Shown here: one piece after another, positions 33,794 to 42,346 of the stretch | Layout of the letters: each line of letters begins with the position of its first letter | How positions within the stretch are numbered: position 1 is the first letter of the stretch | NCBI GenBank assembly: GCA_022616435.1 | Contig: JAKEET010000096.1 | Coordinates: 1-64,000, forward strand | Length of the DNA stretch: 64,000 nt | Source of the DNA: Gemmataceae bacterium | GTDB taxonomy: Bacteria > Planctomycetota > Planctomycetia > Gemmatales > Gemmataceae | Reading direction: 5' to 3' | Notes under the pieces: generated by a model | Databases searched by the model: none | What the model was told of the DNA's origin: nothing | The model's input: the letters and a program-made list of their open reading frames with translations, nothing else | Translations under genes and position numbers: made by a program

Positions 33794-34582
33794 GTGGCTC
33801 AGGCACCCGTGAGCTTGCCGGTGGTTCGTGGCTTTGGAGAGACCTCGCGGCGCGACGGCTGGCGGATGGCGCCGCTGATCACCGCGACGGTGTTGCTGTC
33901 GTTCGTCGGCTATGCGACCTGGGCGGCGTTCCAGGGAAATCACTACACGTATGGGCCGTATCTGTCGCCGTTCTATTCACCGGAGCTGTGGGGCGCCTCG
34001 GGGCACGCTTGGTTTGGCGTCTTTCCGCACTGGTGGCCCGGCTGGCTTCCCTATTCGCCGGCGCTGCTGATCCTGCCGTTTCCCGGGCTGTTCCGCCTCA
34101 CCTGCTACTACTACCGCGGCGCCTATTACAAAGCCGTCTGGTCCGACCCGCCCAACTGCGCCGTCGGCGAGTGGCGCAAGAGCTACTGGGGCGAAAACTC
34201 GCTGCCGCTCATCCTGCAAAACATCCACCGCTACTTCTTCTACTTTGCCGTGATCTTCATCGTCATCCTCGCCTGGGACGCGATCAAGTCGTACCGCTTC
34301 GCCGACGGCTTCGGCATCGGCGTCGGCAGCCTCGTGCTCACGATCAACGTCATCCTTCTCGGCGGCTACACGTTCGGCTGCCACTCGCTCCGCCACCTGA
34401 TCGGCGGCCGGATCGATGAGCTGACGAAGTCGCCGCTGCAGCACAAGATGTACGACTGCGTGAGCTGCCTCAACCGCGGCCACATGCCCTGGGCGTGGTG
34501 CAGCCTGGTCTGGGTGGCGTTCAGCGACATCTACGTGCGGCTGTGCTCGATGGGGATCTGGGGCGATTTGCGGATTCTGTAA
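33794..34582 (+). CDS. sdhC: succinate dehydrogenase cytochrome b membrane anchor
   Basis: 262 residues from a GTG at 33794. Five or so hydrophobic segments (APLITATVLLSFVGYATWAA; ALLILPFPGLF; YFFYFAVIFIVILAW; LVLTINVILLGGY; AWCSLVWVAF). Histidines in or near the helices (HAWFGVFPHWW, NIHRYFFYF, GCHSLRHLIGG) fit haem b ligands of a single-subunit anchor. Sequence motifs alone are weak; the assignment rests on the position upstream of sdhA and sdhB in order C-A-B. In a type B enzyme this subunit passes electrons to menaquinone. Confidence 0.8.
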   Translation: MAQAPVSLPVVRGFGETSRRDGWRMAPLITATVLLSFVGYATWAAFQGNHYTYGPYLSPFYSPELWGASGHAWFGVFPHWWPGWLPYSPALLILPFPGLFRLTCYYYRGAYYKAVWSDPPNCAVGEWRKSYWGENSLPLILQNIHRYFFYFAVIFIVILAWDAIKSYRFADGFGIGVGSLVLTINVILLGGYTFGCHSLRHLIGGRIDELTKSPLQHKMYDCVSCLNRGHMPWAWCSLVWVAFSDIYVRLCSMGIWGDLRIL

Positions 34583-34613
34583 CAAGAACCTGCGCCGACA
34601 CGGGTTAGAATAA

Positions 34614-34987
34614 ATGCAGTATGATCCGCTAGGGGCCGGCGCCAGTGCCGACGACGAATTGGTGCGGAGGGGAAAGAGTTGGGAGTCGGCCAAGCGGCTG
34701 GAAGGCTTGGCCGCGGCGGCGGAAAAGGCAGGATCCCGACAAATGGAGTCGCCTACGGTCATGGCGTTTCCGTGACCAGTCCGATGGCAAATAACCAGTT
34801 GGCTCGCGACCCGAACGACTGCGTCAGGGCGACGCGACGTGTGTTGGAGGCTGCGGGATTCGAGGTAAAGTACACGCCCACGAAGAAGGATGGGGATCAT
34901 CATACGGTACAGCTCCCCAAGCCAGTGACCGACGACGACGCAACCGCATTCAACACGGCCTTTGGCAGGACGAGAAAGCGAAGTTGA
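34614..34987 (+). pseudogene. frameshifted remnant of a polymorphic-toxin C-terminal region
   Basis: Frame A from ATG 34614 reads MQYDPLGAGASADDELVRRG and continues KSWESAKRLEGLAAAAEKAG, then stops at 34775. Frame B (open from 34679) continues as GHGVSVTSPMANNQLARDP and then ends DHHTVQLPKPVTDDDATAFN. Both halves look like one planctomycete-type toxin tail (pre-toxin linker followed by an HGVSVTSP domain) split by a frameshift near 34730-34760. An internal ATG at 34784 could still express 67 residues. It lies between sdhC and sdhA, followed 2 bases later by a probable immunity gene. Confidence 0.65.
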
Positions 34988-34989
34988 TC

Positions 34990-35469
34990 ATGGATCTGGA
35001 GGCCAAACTGGCCGCAACTCCCGTTGACAAATGGACCACCAAGCAAGCGATCGTATTCGATTGGCACGATGGTCCGCGGGAGGGGCTCTGCGCCCTGGGA
35101 CACCCGGAAGCAGAATTCCTGTTCGAACTTCTTGATGAGCGTCACAATCCCGACGATTTGGATGACCGGTTGTTCCGATTGCGGCAGGTTCCAGCGGGAA
35201 CGGTCGCCCGGGCCCTTAGTGTCCTCAGCGTTCTTGGCGGACCCACGCATTGCGTTTGGGTTCCCGTGTGGAGATTCACTGACCCAGCCCAGCAGCGTGA
35301 GGCGGAGAAATTCCTTGAAGATTTGCAAGTCAAGTCAAGCCCGCTCGATGTAGTGATCGCCAGCCGCGATCTGGAACATTTCCAAGGTTGCTGGCGAACT
35401 GAGAATGCCAACGGTGAAGCAGTGGATTGGTTCGCCCGATTGGGGGTTCCAGCCACCCCGAGTGTTTGA
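34990..35469 (+). CDS. probable immunity protein between sdhC and sdhA
   Basis: 159 residues from MDLEAKLAAT. Features: KQAIVFDWHDGPREGLCALG, EAEFLFELLDERHNPDDLDDRLF and WFARLGVPATPSV; acidic overall, with no enzyme or membrane motif. It starts 2 bases after the toxin-like remnant and ends 45 bases before sdhA. The pairing and size point to an immunity protein; the function is inferred from context. Confidence 0.55.
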   Translation: MDLEAKLAATPVDKWTTKQAIVFDWHDGPREGLCALGHPEAEFLFELLDERHNPDDLDDRLFRLRQVPAGTVARALSVLSVLGGPTHCVWVPVWRFTDPAQQREAEKFLEDLQVKSSPLDVVIASRDLEHFQGCWRTENANGEAVDWFARLGVPATPSV

Positions 35470-35514
35470 TCGTCTCGATCCTGCAAACTTGCTTTCGGAC
35501 TCCTGATTACCATC

Positions 35515-37329
35515 ATGGCCGACTATCAAACCCACGAACACGACGTCCTCGTCATCGGCGCCGGCGGCGCCGGTTTGCGCGCCGCCATCGAAGCCTCCGC
35601 CGGCGGCGTCTCGGTCGGCCTCGTTTGCAAATCGCTGCTCGGCAAGGCCCACACCGTCATGGCCGAAGGCGGCATCGCCGCGGCGCTTGCCAACGTCGAT
35701 GAGCGCGACAACTGGAAAGTCCACTTCTCCGACACCATGCGCGGCGGCCAGTACGTCAACAACTGGCGCATGGCCCAGCTCCACGCCCAGGAAGCGCCGG
35801 CCCGCGTCCGCGAGCTGGAAGCCTGGGGAGCGGTGTTCGACCGCACCCCCGACGGCCGCATCCTGCAGCGCAACTTCGGCGGCCACAAGTACCCGCGGCT
35901 CGCCCACGTCGGCGACCGCACCGGCCTGGAACTGATCCGCACGCTCCAGGACCACGGCATCCACATGGGCATGGAAGTCTACATGGAATGCACAGTCGTC
36001 CGCCTGCTCAAGGACGGCGACCGCATCGCCGGCGCCCTGGCGTACTACCGCGACCGCGGCCGCTTCGTCGTCTTCAAGGCCAAGGCGATCGTGCTGGCGA
36101 CGGGCGGCATCGGCAAGGCGTACAAGATCACCAGCAATAGCTGGGAATACACCGGCGACGGCCACACGCTGGCCTACGACGCGGGCGCCGAGCTGCAAGA
36201 CATGGAGTTCGTGCAGTTTCATCCGACCGGCATGATCTGGCCGCCCAGCGTCATGGGCATCCTCGTCACCGAAGGCGTTCGCGGCGAGGGGGGCATCCTG
36301 CTCAACAGCAAGGGCGAGCAGTTCATGTACAAGGACATTCCCGACTTGTACAAGAACCAGACCGCCAAGGACCCGGAGGAAGGCTGGCGCTATTGCACCG
36401 GCGACCGCAACGCCCAGCGGCCGGCGGAACTCTTGACGCGCGACCACGTGGCCCGCTGCATTCGCCGCGAGGTGAAGGAAGGCCGCGGCAGCCCGCACGG
36501 CGGCGTCTTTCTCGACATCTCGTGGATCAAGGCCAAGATTCCCAACGCCCCGGAGCACATCAAGCGCAAGCTGCCGAGCATGTATCACCAGTTCAAGGAG
36601 CTGGGCGACATCGACATCACCAAGGAGGCGATGGAGGTCGGCCCGACCACGCACTACATCATGGGCGGCGTCAAGGTCGATGCCGAATCGCAGATGTCGC
36701 GCGTGCCGGGGTTGTTTGCCGCCGGGGAATGCGCCGTCGGCATCAACGGCGCCAACCGCCTGGGGGGCAACTCGCTGTCCGACATCATCGTCTTCGGCAA
36801 GCGCGCCGGCGAATACGCCGCCAAGTACGCGAAAGAGCAGTCGGCGCCGGCGTTGCACAACGACCAGGTGGAGGCGGCGGCGCGCTGGGCCCTGGAGCCG
36901 TTCGATCGCCAGGGAGGCACGGAAGGCCCGTACAACGTGCAGCACGACCTGCAAGACATGATGCAAGACCTGGTCGGCATCGTGCGCCGCGAGGACGAGA
37001 TGCAAAAGGCGCTCGAGGGCCTGGGCAAACTTCGCGAGCGAGCCAAGCGTGCGATGGTCAAAGGCAATCGCGAGTACAACCCCGGCTGGCACACGGCCCT
37101 CGACCTGCACAACCTGCTCGTCGTTTCGGAAGCGATCACGCGCTCGGCGATCATCCGCAAGGAAAGCCGCGGCGGCCATTTCCGCGACGATTTCCCAGCG
37201 AAGGTCGAGAAGTTCGGCAAGGTGAACCTGGCGGTCAGCAAGAGCGCCGACGGCCAGATGGACGTGAAGGAAGTGGCGATTCCGGAGATGCCGGACGAGT
37301 TGAAGCAGATCATCAAGGAGATGGGGTAA
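35515..37329 (+). CDS. sdhA: succinate dehydrogenase/fumarate reductase flavoprotein
   Basis: 604 residues. Dinucleotide fold VLVIGAGGAGLRAAIEA (11-27); His46 in KAHTVMAEGGIAAAL is the covalent FAD histidine. Substrate motifs are VQFHPTG, LVTEGVRGEGGILLN and FAAGECAVGINGANRLGGNS. It oxidises succinate to fumarate at the inner membrane with SdhB and SdhC. The gene is intact despite the flanking cassettes: upstream gap 45 bases, and downstream the next cassette begins 63 bases after the stop. Confidence 0.97.
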   Translation: MADYQTHEHDVLVIGAGGAGLRAAIEASAGGVSVGLVCKSLLGKAHTVMAEGGIAAALANVDERDNWKVHFSDTMRGGQYVNNWRMAQLHAQEAPARVRELEAWGAVFDRTPDGRILQRNFGGHKYPRLAHVGDRTGLELIRTLQDHGIHMGMEVYMECTVVRLLKDGDRIAGALAYYRDRGRFVVFKAKAIVLATGGIGKAYKITSNSWEYTGDGHTLAYDAGAELQDMEFVQFHPTGMIWPPSVMGILVTEGVRGEGGILLNSKGEQFMYKDIPDLYKNQTAKDPEEGWRYCTGDRNAQRPAELLTRDHVARCIRREVKEGRGSPHGGVFLDISWIKAKIPNAPEHIKRKLPSMYHQFKELGDIDITKEAMEVGPTTHYIMGGVKVDAESQMSRVPGLFAAGECAVGINGANRLGGNSLSDIIVFGKRAGEYAAKYAKEQSAPALHNDQVEAAARWALEPFDRQGGTEGPYNVQHDLQDMMQDLVGIVRREDEMQKALEGLGKLRERAKRAMVKGNREYNPGWHTALDLHNLLVVSEAITRSAIIRKESRGGHFRDDFPAKVEKFGKVNLAVSKSADGQMDVKEVAIPEMPDELKQIIKEMG

Positions 37330-37392
37330 GACAGCCCCAACGCGTTATCATGAAGAAGGGAACCGACGCTGCCATCGATCGACGACATCCTG

Positions 37393-37686
37393 ATGCCGGG
37401 AGGCGAGCCCATTGGTGTCAAGGGGACCGGGCCTCGGGCTACTGCTAAACTCCGCGAGGTTTCAGGAGGGAAGGCTGAAGCTGAACGGCTCTTTCAGGAA
37501 TTGGCCGAGGGTGGCAGCGATGTTACTCCACCGGGCTATGACGGCACAATGATTGAGCTTCCCAGCGGTCGAGGGAGAATCGGTTATCGGCCGACGTCGA
37601 AGAGCGGTCCACCGACGATTGATGTTTTCGCTCTGGACTCGAATGGCAAGCGCATCCCGGTCAGAAAGATCAAGTTTGTCGATTGA
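37393..37686 (+). CDS. orphan polymorphic-toxin C-terminal domain between sdhA and sdhB
   Basis: 97 residues from ATG 37393. MPGGEPIGVKGTGPRATAKL, AEAERLFQELAEGGSDVTPPG and GRIGYRPTSKSGPPTIDVF with RKIKFVD at the end match a toxin tail I recall from planctomycete polymorphic toxins. The frame is open a further 14 codons upstream (PSIDDIL before MPGG) up to a TGA, so the N-terminal delivery portion is missing. The start has no good ribosome-binding site. Nuclease activity is plausible but not shown. A probable immunity gene follows 11 bases later. Confidence 0.6.
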   Translation: MPGGEPIGVKGTGPRATAKLREVSGGKAEAERLFQELAEGGSDVTPPGYDGTMIELPSGRGRIGYRPTSKSGPPTIDVFALDSNGKRIPVRKIKFVD

Positions 37687-37697
37687 ACGGTGCACTT

Positions 37698-38018
37698 ATG
37701 ACTCAAGCCGATGTCTTGGAACAGTTAGTAGAGGAGTGCCGCGACGACCACGTCGGCCTTTGGGAACTCATTCATGCCGTCGAACTCGAGCTAGGCGCTT
37801 CAGGTCCGGAAGAGACACGCCGCCTGACGCTTGAACTCGCCCGCCGTTTGCTGAACCAGCCGGGAATGTTGGTCGGCTTTCCCGCGCCCGACGGCAGGAA
37901 CTTCATTCCGTGGAAACTGACAGCGGACGAAGCCTTCAATCGAATCGAGCGGGAGTGGAAGGCACTTGGAAAAGAGCCAAGTATCGGCGACATAGCCTGG
38001 TTCACGACGGCTGATTGA
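37698..38018 (+). CDS. probable immunity protein between sdhA and sdhB
   Basis: 106 residues from MTQADVLEQLVEECRDDH. Acidic helical protein with VGLWELIHAVELELG, FPAPDGRNFIPWKLTADEAF and a terminal IGDIAWFTTAD. No enzyme motif. The position directly after the toxin-like ORF and 41 bases before sdhB suggests immunity; I infer this from context. Confidence 0.55.
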   Translation: MTQADVLEQLVEECRDDHVGLWELIHAVELELGASGPEETRRLTLELARRLLNQPGMLVGFPAPDGRNFIPWKLTADEAFNRIEREWKALGKEPSIGDIAWFTTAD

Positions 38019-38059
38019 ATCGGGATGAGCTTGGTTTTCGCTCATGTGTTGGAGCTGGA

Positions 38060-38830
38060 ATGTCCACGACAGTATCGAGTCAAACAGTTACCCTCCGCAT
38101 CTGGCGCACCGACGGCCAGGGGGGCGGCAAGTTCGAGAACTACACGACGCCCGTGACCGAGGGCATGGTCGTTCTCGACGCCGTCCACGCCGTCCAGGCC
38201 AAGGACGCCAACGATCTGGCGGTGCGCTGGAACTGCAAGGCCGGCAAATGCGGCTCGTGCTCGGCGGAGATCAACGGCGCGCCCGGGCTCATGTGCATGA
38301 AGCAGCTCGCGCACATGCCGCTCGATCAGCCGATCACCCTCGAGCCGATGCGGGCCTTTCCGACGATCAAGGACCTGGTGACCGATGTCTCGTGGAACTA
38401 CCGCGTCAAGAAGGAGATCAAGCCCTTCAAGCCGCGGCCGGCGGACGCTCCCGACGGCACCTGGCGGATGGGCCAGGCCGACGTCGACCGCGTGCAGGAA
38501 TTTCGCAAGTGCATCGAGTGCTTCCTGTGCCAGGACGTGTGCCACGTGCTCCGCGACCATCAACTGCACGAGCGTTTCATCGGTCCGCGCTTCCTCGTGC
38601 ACATCGCCGCCCTGGAGATGCACCCGCTCGACACCGAGGACCGGCTGAAAGAGCTGAAGGACGCGCAAGGAATCGGCCTCTGCAACATCACCAAGTGCTG
38701 CACCAAGGTTTGCCCGGAGCACATCACCATCACCGACAACGCGATCATCCCGCTCAAGGAACGCGTGGTCGATGAATACTACGATCCGTTGACGCGCTTG
38801 TGGCGGCTGGTGTTTCCGAAGAAGAAATGA
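38060..38830 (+). CDS. sdhB: succinate dehydrogenase iron-sulphur subunit
   Basis: 256 residues from MSTTVSSQTV; GGAG lies 5 bases before the ATG. The 2Fe-2S cluster site is CKAGKCGSCSAEINGAPGLMC-like (CxxxxCGxC, then Cys after NGAPGLM). The 4Fe-4S motif is CIECFLCQDVC and the third cluster uses CNITKCC and KVCPEH. It passes electrons from SdhA to the membrane subunit. The frame upstream overlaps the immunity stop, but the ribosome-binding site fixes the start here. Confidence 0.96.
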   Translation: MSTTVSSQTVTLRIWRTDGQGGGKFENYTTPVTEGMVVLDAVHAVQAKDANDLAVRWNCKAGKCGSCSAEINGAPGLMCMKQLAHMPLDQPITLEPMRAFPTIKDLVTDVSWNYRVKKEIKPFKPRPADAPDGTWRMGQADVDRVQEFRKCIECFLCQDVCHVLRDHQLHERFIGPRFLVHIAALEMHPLDTEDRLKELKDAQGIGLCNITKCCTKVCPEHITITDNAIIPLKERVVDEYYDPLTRLWRLVFPKKK

Positions 38831-39143
38831 CTCACGTTCATTTCTTGGCTTTTTGCCGTTGACAGCGGCGGCACTGCGTCCTAGGATTGCTCTGTCTACT
38901 CATGAAGGTAGATTGTCTGAGCTATGGCAGCTCTTTGTGCCTGGGCACGAGGAGCTTTTTTTGTGCGCCAGGCTTGCCTCACGTCGGGCCATCGATTTTC
39001 GCCGAAGCCAAGTCTTGTCGGGGCTACGTCTGCCTCAACTGAGTCCGGGGCCGGATAGAAGAAGCAACCCAAGTCGCTGCCGAATGCAACCACGTGTTCC
39101 GGCGCCCGCATGGCGCCTGGGGCAGACCATCGCGGAGATTGCC
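38831..39143. other. 313-base gap before the response regulator
   Basis: It contains the strong promoter at 38859 and otherwise a long 5' leader of about 250 bases with no recognised structure or gene. Confidence 0.4.
38859..38887 (+). promoter_or_regulatory. near-consensus sigma70 promoter
   Basis: TTGACA, exactly 17 bases, TAGGAT. The closest match to consensus in the window; expected start near 38894, giving a leader of about 250 bases to the regulator gene. Confidence 0.7.
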
Positions 39144-39641
39144 ATGCTCGACATCCAAGCCGCGCCCACCGTCACGAACATTCCCCCGGCCGAGGCGCTG
39201 CCAGAACCGCGGCGGCAACCGACGCCAGCCTACACCGCGGCCCCGGCCGTCCTGGTCGTCGACGACCATCCGTATGTCCGCGACACGCTGCGCCGCGGCC
39301 TCGAGCGCCAGGGGTTTTACGTCTGGCTCGCCGCCAGCGGCTGGGAAGCCGTCGACATCTATCAGCACCGCTGGGATGAATTCGCCGCCGTCCTGCTCGA
39401 CGTCCGCATGCCCGGCCTCGACGGCCCGCAGACGCTCCGCTGCCTCAGCCACATCAATCCCAGCGTCCAAGCCTGCTTCATGACCGGCGACAGCGGGACG
39501 TATACCGAAGCTCAACTGTTGAAGGAAGGCGCGGCCCGCGTCATCGCGAAGCCGTTTCACCTGGACGACATCGTGACCGTGGTGCGGCAGCTTGCCGACA
39601 ACACGCTCGCGCTGCCTCGTCCGGCCCTGTCTCGTCCATAA
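39144..39641 (+). CDS. single-domain response regulator
   Basis: 165 residues from MLDIQAAPTV, with GGAG upstream. AVLVVDDHPYVRD supplies the acidic pocket, Asp86 in AAVLLDVRMPG is the phosphoacceptor, the Thr/Ser switch lies in CFMTGDSGTY and Lys in VIAKPFHLDDI. There is no output domain: a CheY-like protein with a Pro-rich N-terminal tail. No histidine kinase is adjacent. It lies upstream of csrA, possibly in one transcript. Confidence 0.88.
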   Translation: MLDIQAAPTVTNIPPAEALPEPRRQPTPAYTAAPAVLVVDDHPYVRDTLRRGLERQGFYVWLAASGWEAVDIYQHRWDEFAAVLLDVRMPGLDGPQTLRCLSHINPSVQACFMTGDSGTYTEAQLLKEGAARVIAKPFHLDDIVTVVRQLADNTLALPRPALSRP

Positions 39642-39680
39642 CTATGGTCGGCCGTAACTTGCCAGCCAGGGAGGATGATC

Positions 39681-39896
39681 ATGTTGGTGCTATCACGACG
39701 TATCGGCGAACAGATCGTCATCGACGGGAACATCACGGTGACGGTGGTTGAAATCAAGGGCTCCCAGGTCCGCCTGGGAGTGAGCGCCCCCAAGACCGTG
39801 CGCGTGGACCGCCGCGAGGTGCACGTCCGCCGCCAAGAGGAGCTCGCAGGGATGCTGCACGAGGAGCTGGCCGGCACGGCGGCTTGGCCATCGTGA
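39681..39896 (+). CDS. csrA: carbon storage regulator
   Basis: 71 residues from MLVLSRRIGEQIVI; GGGAGG lies 6 bases before the ATG (an ATG two codons earlier abuts it). ITVTVVEIKGSQVRLGVSAPK and VDRREVHVRRQE are classic CsrA, including the RNA-binding VHRxEV-like and GxK strands. It binds GGA motifs in mRNA leaders and represses or stabilises them. The C-terminal GMLHEELAGTAAWPS extension is longer than in E. coli. Confidence 0.95.
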   Translation: MLVLSRRIGEQIVIDGNITVTVVEIKGSQVRLGVSAPKTVRVDRREVHVRRQEELAGMLHEELAGTAAWPS

Positions 39897-40017
39897 GCGA
39901 CGATGCCCGAAGCGACAACGTGGACGATTACGTGGAACCGGCACGGAGGTGGACAAGGCGATTACCCGCTTCGGAGCCAACCCGCGCGCCTTGTCCATCT
40001 CCTTTCGAGATCTCTTT

Positions 40018-41268
40018 TCAAAATCGTCCCAGCGCATACCGGCTGGCATCCACGTGCGGCGTCGTGCCGCAGAGCAATTCGGCCACCAGCTTCCCCGTCG
40101 CCGGCGCCATCGACACGCCCAGCATGTTGTGCCCGGCGGCGATCCAGACGTTCTCCATGCTCGGGCTGCGGTCGATGATGGGCACGCTGTCGGGCGTCAT
40201 CGGCCGCCAGCCGCACCATTCTTCTGCCACCGGCTCGGCGCTCGGTTCCTGAAGATAGTGGCGCGCGCCTTCGGTCAGGAGCGCCAGGCGGCGGCGGTTG
40301 AGCGTCACATCGTAACCGGCGAATTCCATGGTCGAACCGAGCCGGTAAGCAGTCCGGTGCGGCGTGACCGCCACGCGGTGCTCTTCGAACAACAGCGGCA
40401 GCACGGGGCAAACGGCCGGCCGCCGCATGGTGATCGAGTAGCCCTTGCCGGGCTGAATGGGGATCCGGCAGCCCAGCGCGTGATTGAGCCACGGCGTCAG
40501 GGCGCCCGCGGCGACGACAAACGCGTCGGCGGCGACCTCCTCGCCCGGGATCACCGCCCGCAGCGCCCGGCGGCGCTGGCGGACGAACGCCTTCACCTCG
40601 ACGTTCTCGCGAACAGCAACGCCGAGCCCTTGCAAGACGCGGCGCCACGACGCCATCATTTGGTCGGGCCGCAGCTGGGCGTCGGCCGGATAATGCCAGC
40701 CGCCGGCCAACCCGGGCTTGAGCGCCGGCTCCAGCGTCCGGACCGCCGCGCCGTCGTAACGCGTCGCCGGCAGGTTGAACTGGTCGCTCAGCAATCGATC
40801 GGTGTGGGCGAAGTGTTCCATGCCCGCGGCGGTCTGCAGGACGAACAACAGGCCGCGCGCGTCCCATTCGCAGTCGAACGGCTCGGATGCCATCAGCTGG
40901 TCGTAGAGCGCTCGGGAGGAATGCAAGAGCGCCTTGATCGCCTGGCCCGCGCTGAGCATGTCGCGCACGTTGCAGCGGCGGGCGAAGCGGATCAGCCAGC
41001 CCCACAGCGCCAGATCGAGGCGCGGTTTGATCGTGAACGCGGAATCTCTGTTGAGAAGCGCGGTGAGCGCTTGCCGCACGGCGCCCGGGCCCGCCAGGGG
41101 CAAGACATGGCTCGGCGTGATCAGGCCGCAGTTGCCGTGCGAGCAGCCCTTGCCGAAGCCGCCGCGCTCCAGGATCGTCACCGACCAGCCGGCCTTCGCC
41201 AGGTAATAGGCGCAACTGGCGCCGATCACCCCGCCGCCGACGATGATGACGCTGTTACTTGATTCCAT
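40018..41268 (-). CDS. FAD-dependent D-amino acid oxidase, probable cis-4-hydroxy-D-proline oxidase
   Basis: 416 residues. [21 protein letters not shown] (7-27) is the FAD dinucleotide fold of the DAO/DadA family; [14 protein letters not shown] and [16 protein letters not shown] are DadA/LhpB-like, with [14 protein letters not shown] and [17 protein letters not shown] near the end. Its start overlaps the epimerase stop by 14 bases, so the two form one unit. With the epimerase and the DHDPS-family gene it fits the hydroxyproline pathway, oxidising cis-4-hydroxy-D-proline to pyrroline-4-hydroxy-2-carboxylate. Confidence 0.88.
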   Translation of the reverse strand: MESSNSVIIVGGGVIGASCAYYLAKAGWSVTILERGGFGKGCSHGNCGLITPSHVLPLAGPGAVRQALTALLNRDSAFTIKPRLDLALWGWLIRFARRCNVRDMLSAGQAIKALLHSSRALYDQLMASEPFDCEWDARGLLFVLQTAAGMEHFAHTDRLLSDQFNLPATRYDGAAVRTLEPALKPGLAGGWHYPADAQLRPDQMMASWRRVLQGLGVAVRENVEVKAFVRQRRRALRAVIPGEEVAADAFVVAAGALTPWLNHALGCRIPIQPGKGYSITMRRPAVCPVLPLLFEEHRVAVTPHRTAYRLGSTMEFAGYDVTLNRRRLALLTEGARHYLQEPSAEPVAEEWCGWRPMTPDSVPIIDRSPSMENVWIAAGHNMLGVSMAPATGKLVAELLCGTTPHVDASRYALGRF

Positions 41269-42190
41269 GACGAAACGGGTCCGCGGGATCGAACAACAAC
41301 GTGGTTTCGCCGGTCACGTACGCCGAGCCGGTGATGCTGGGGACCAGCCGGTCGCCCACCGTGCGGATCGATCCCTCGAAGACGCTGCCGACGATGCTCT
41401 CTTGCCGCCACACGTCGCCCTCGCGAATCTTGCCGTCGGCCAGCAGGCACGCCAGCTTGGCGCTGGTCCCGGTGCCGCACGGCGAGCGATCGTAGGCCTT
41501 GCCCGGACAGAGGACGAAGTTGCGGCTGTGATTGGCCGGGTCGCGCGGCGGGCCGAACAATTCGACGTGGTCGATCTCCTGGCCGCCCGCGCCGGCGACG
41601 TTCGCGCGGACCAATGCTTGCCGGATGCGCCAGGTGAAATCCGTGAGTCGCTCGACATTCGCCAGCGTCAACTCCTGGCCATGATCGTTGACGAGAAAGA
41701 ACCAGTTGCCGCCCCAGGCGACGTCGCCGGCGACCGGGCCATGACCCTCGACGTCAACGGTGACACCCGCGGCGTGGCGATAGCTGGGCACATTCTCGAT
41801 CGTCACCAGATTCCCGCCGCGGTACTGGAAGCCGACAACGCCGACCGGCGTTTCCAGGCGATGCCTACCCGGCTGGATGCGGCCCAGATGCGCGAGCGTG
41901 ACGGCCACGCCGATCGTGCCGTGGCCGCACATGTTGAGGACTCCGACGTTATTGAAGAACACGACGCCGGCGACGCAGGCCGGGTCGCTGGGCGGGCACA
42001 AGAGGGCGCCGACGAGGACATCGGAACCGCGCGGCTCGTTGACGACGGCCGCCCGGAAGTCGTCGTGGCGCTGGCGAAGCCGGTCGCGGCACTCGGCCAT
42101 GGTTCCGGCGCCGAGCTCGGGTCCGCCGGCGATGACGACGCGCGTCGGCTCGCCGCCGGTGTGGGAATCGATGACCTGGATACGGTGCAT
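41255..42190 (-). CDS. 4-hydroxyproline 2-epimerase (proline racemase family)
   Basis: 311 residues. [14 protein letters not shown] opens the family. Two catalytic cysteines are present: Cys88 in [12 protein letters not shown] and Cys238 in [11 protein letters not shown]. The Cys/Cys pair indicates an epimerase or racemase rather than the Thr-containing dehydratase. It converts trans-4-hydroxy-L-proline to cis-4-hydroxy-D-proline in the cytoplasm. The downstream oxidase overlaps by 14 bases. A 16-base palindrome at 42201 lies 10 bases before its start. Confidence 0.93.
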   Translation of the reverse strand: MHRIQVIDSHTGGEPTRVVIAGGPELGAGTMAECRDRLRQRHDDFRAAVVNEPRGSDVLVGALLCPPSDPACVAGVVFFNNVGVLNMCGHGTIGVAVTLAHLGRIQPGRHRLETPVGVVGFQYRGGNLVTIENVPSYRHAAGVTVDVEGHGPVAGDVAWGGNWFFLVNDHGQELTLANVERLTDFTWRIRQALVRANVAGAGGQEIDHVELFGPPRDPANHSRNFVLCPGKAYDRSPCGTGTSAKLACLLADGKIREGDVWRQESIVGSVFEGSIRTVGDRLVPSITGSAYVTGETTLLFDPADPFRHGIK

Positions 42191-42200
42191 AGCGCACTTT

Positions 42201-42216
42201 TAGGTAGAACAACCTA
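42201..42216. promoter_or_regulatory. possible operator TAGGT...ACCTA
   Basis: TAGGT, AGAACA, ACCTA: a short palindrome 10 bases upstream of the epimerase start; a candidate regulator site for the hydroxyproline genes. Confidence 0.35.
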
Positions 42217-42224
42217 CCCTTTTA

Positions 42225-42342
42225 AATTCGTTGCGCCGCGTGCATTTCGGCGCGCAACGAATTAACATTATGACATCAAAGGGGTTGTGATGAATTCTCA
42301 TAATATTCGTTGCGCCTCGTGTGTCGTCATCGCGCAACGAAT
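42225..42342. repeat. two copies of a TTCGTTGCGC/GCGCAACGAA inverted repeat
   Basis: Copy 1 arms 42225-42236 and 42252-42263; copy 2 arms 42305-42315 and 42332-42342. Both perfect, 80 bases apart, with an AT-rich spacer. They lie between the deaminase and epimerase genes. Confidence 0.85.
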
Positions 42343-42346
42343 GTGA

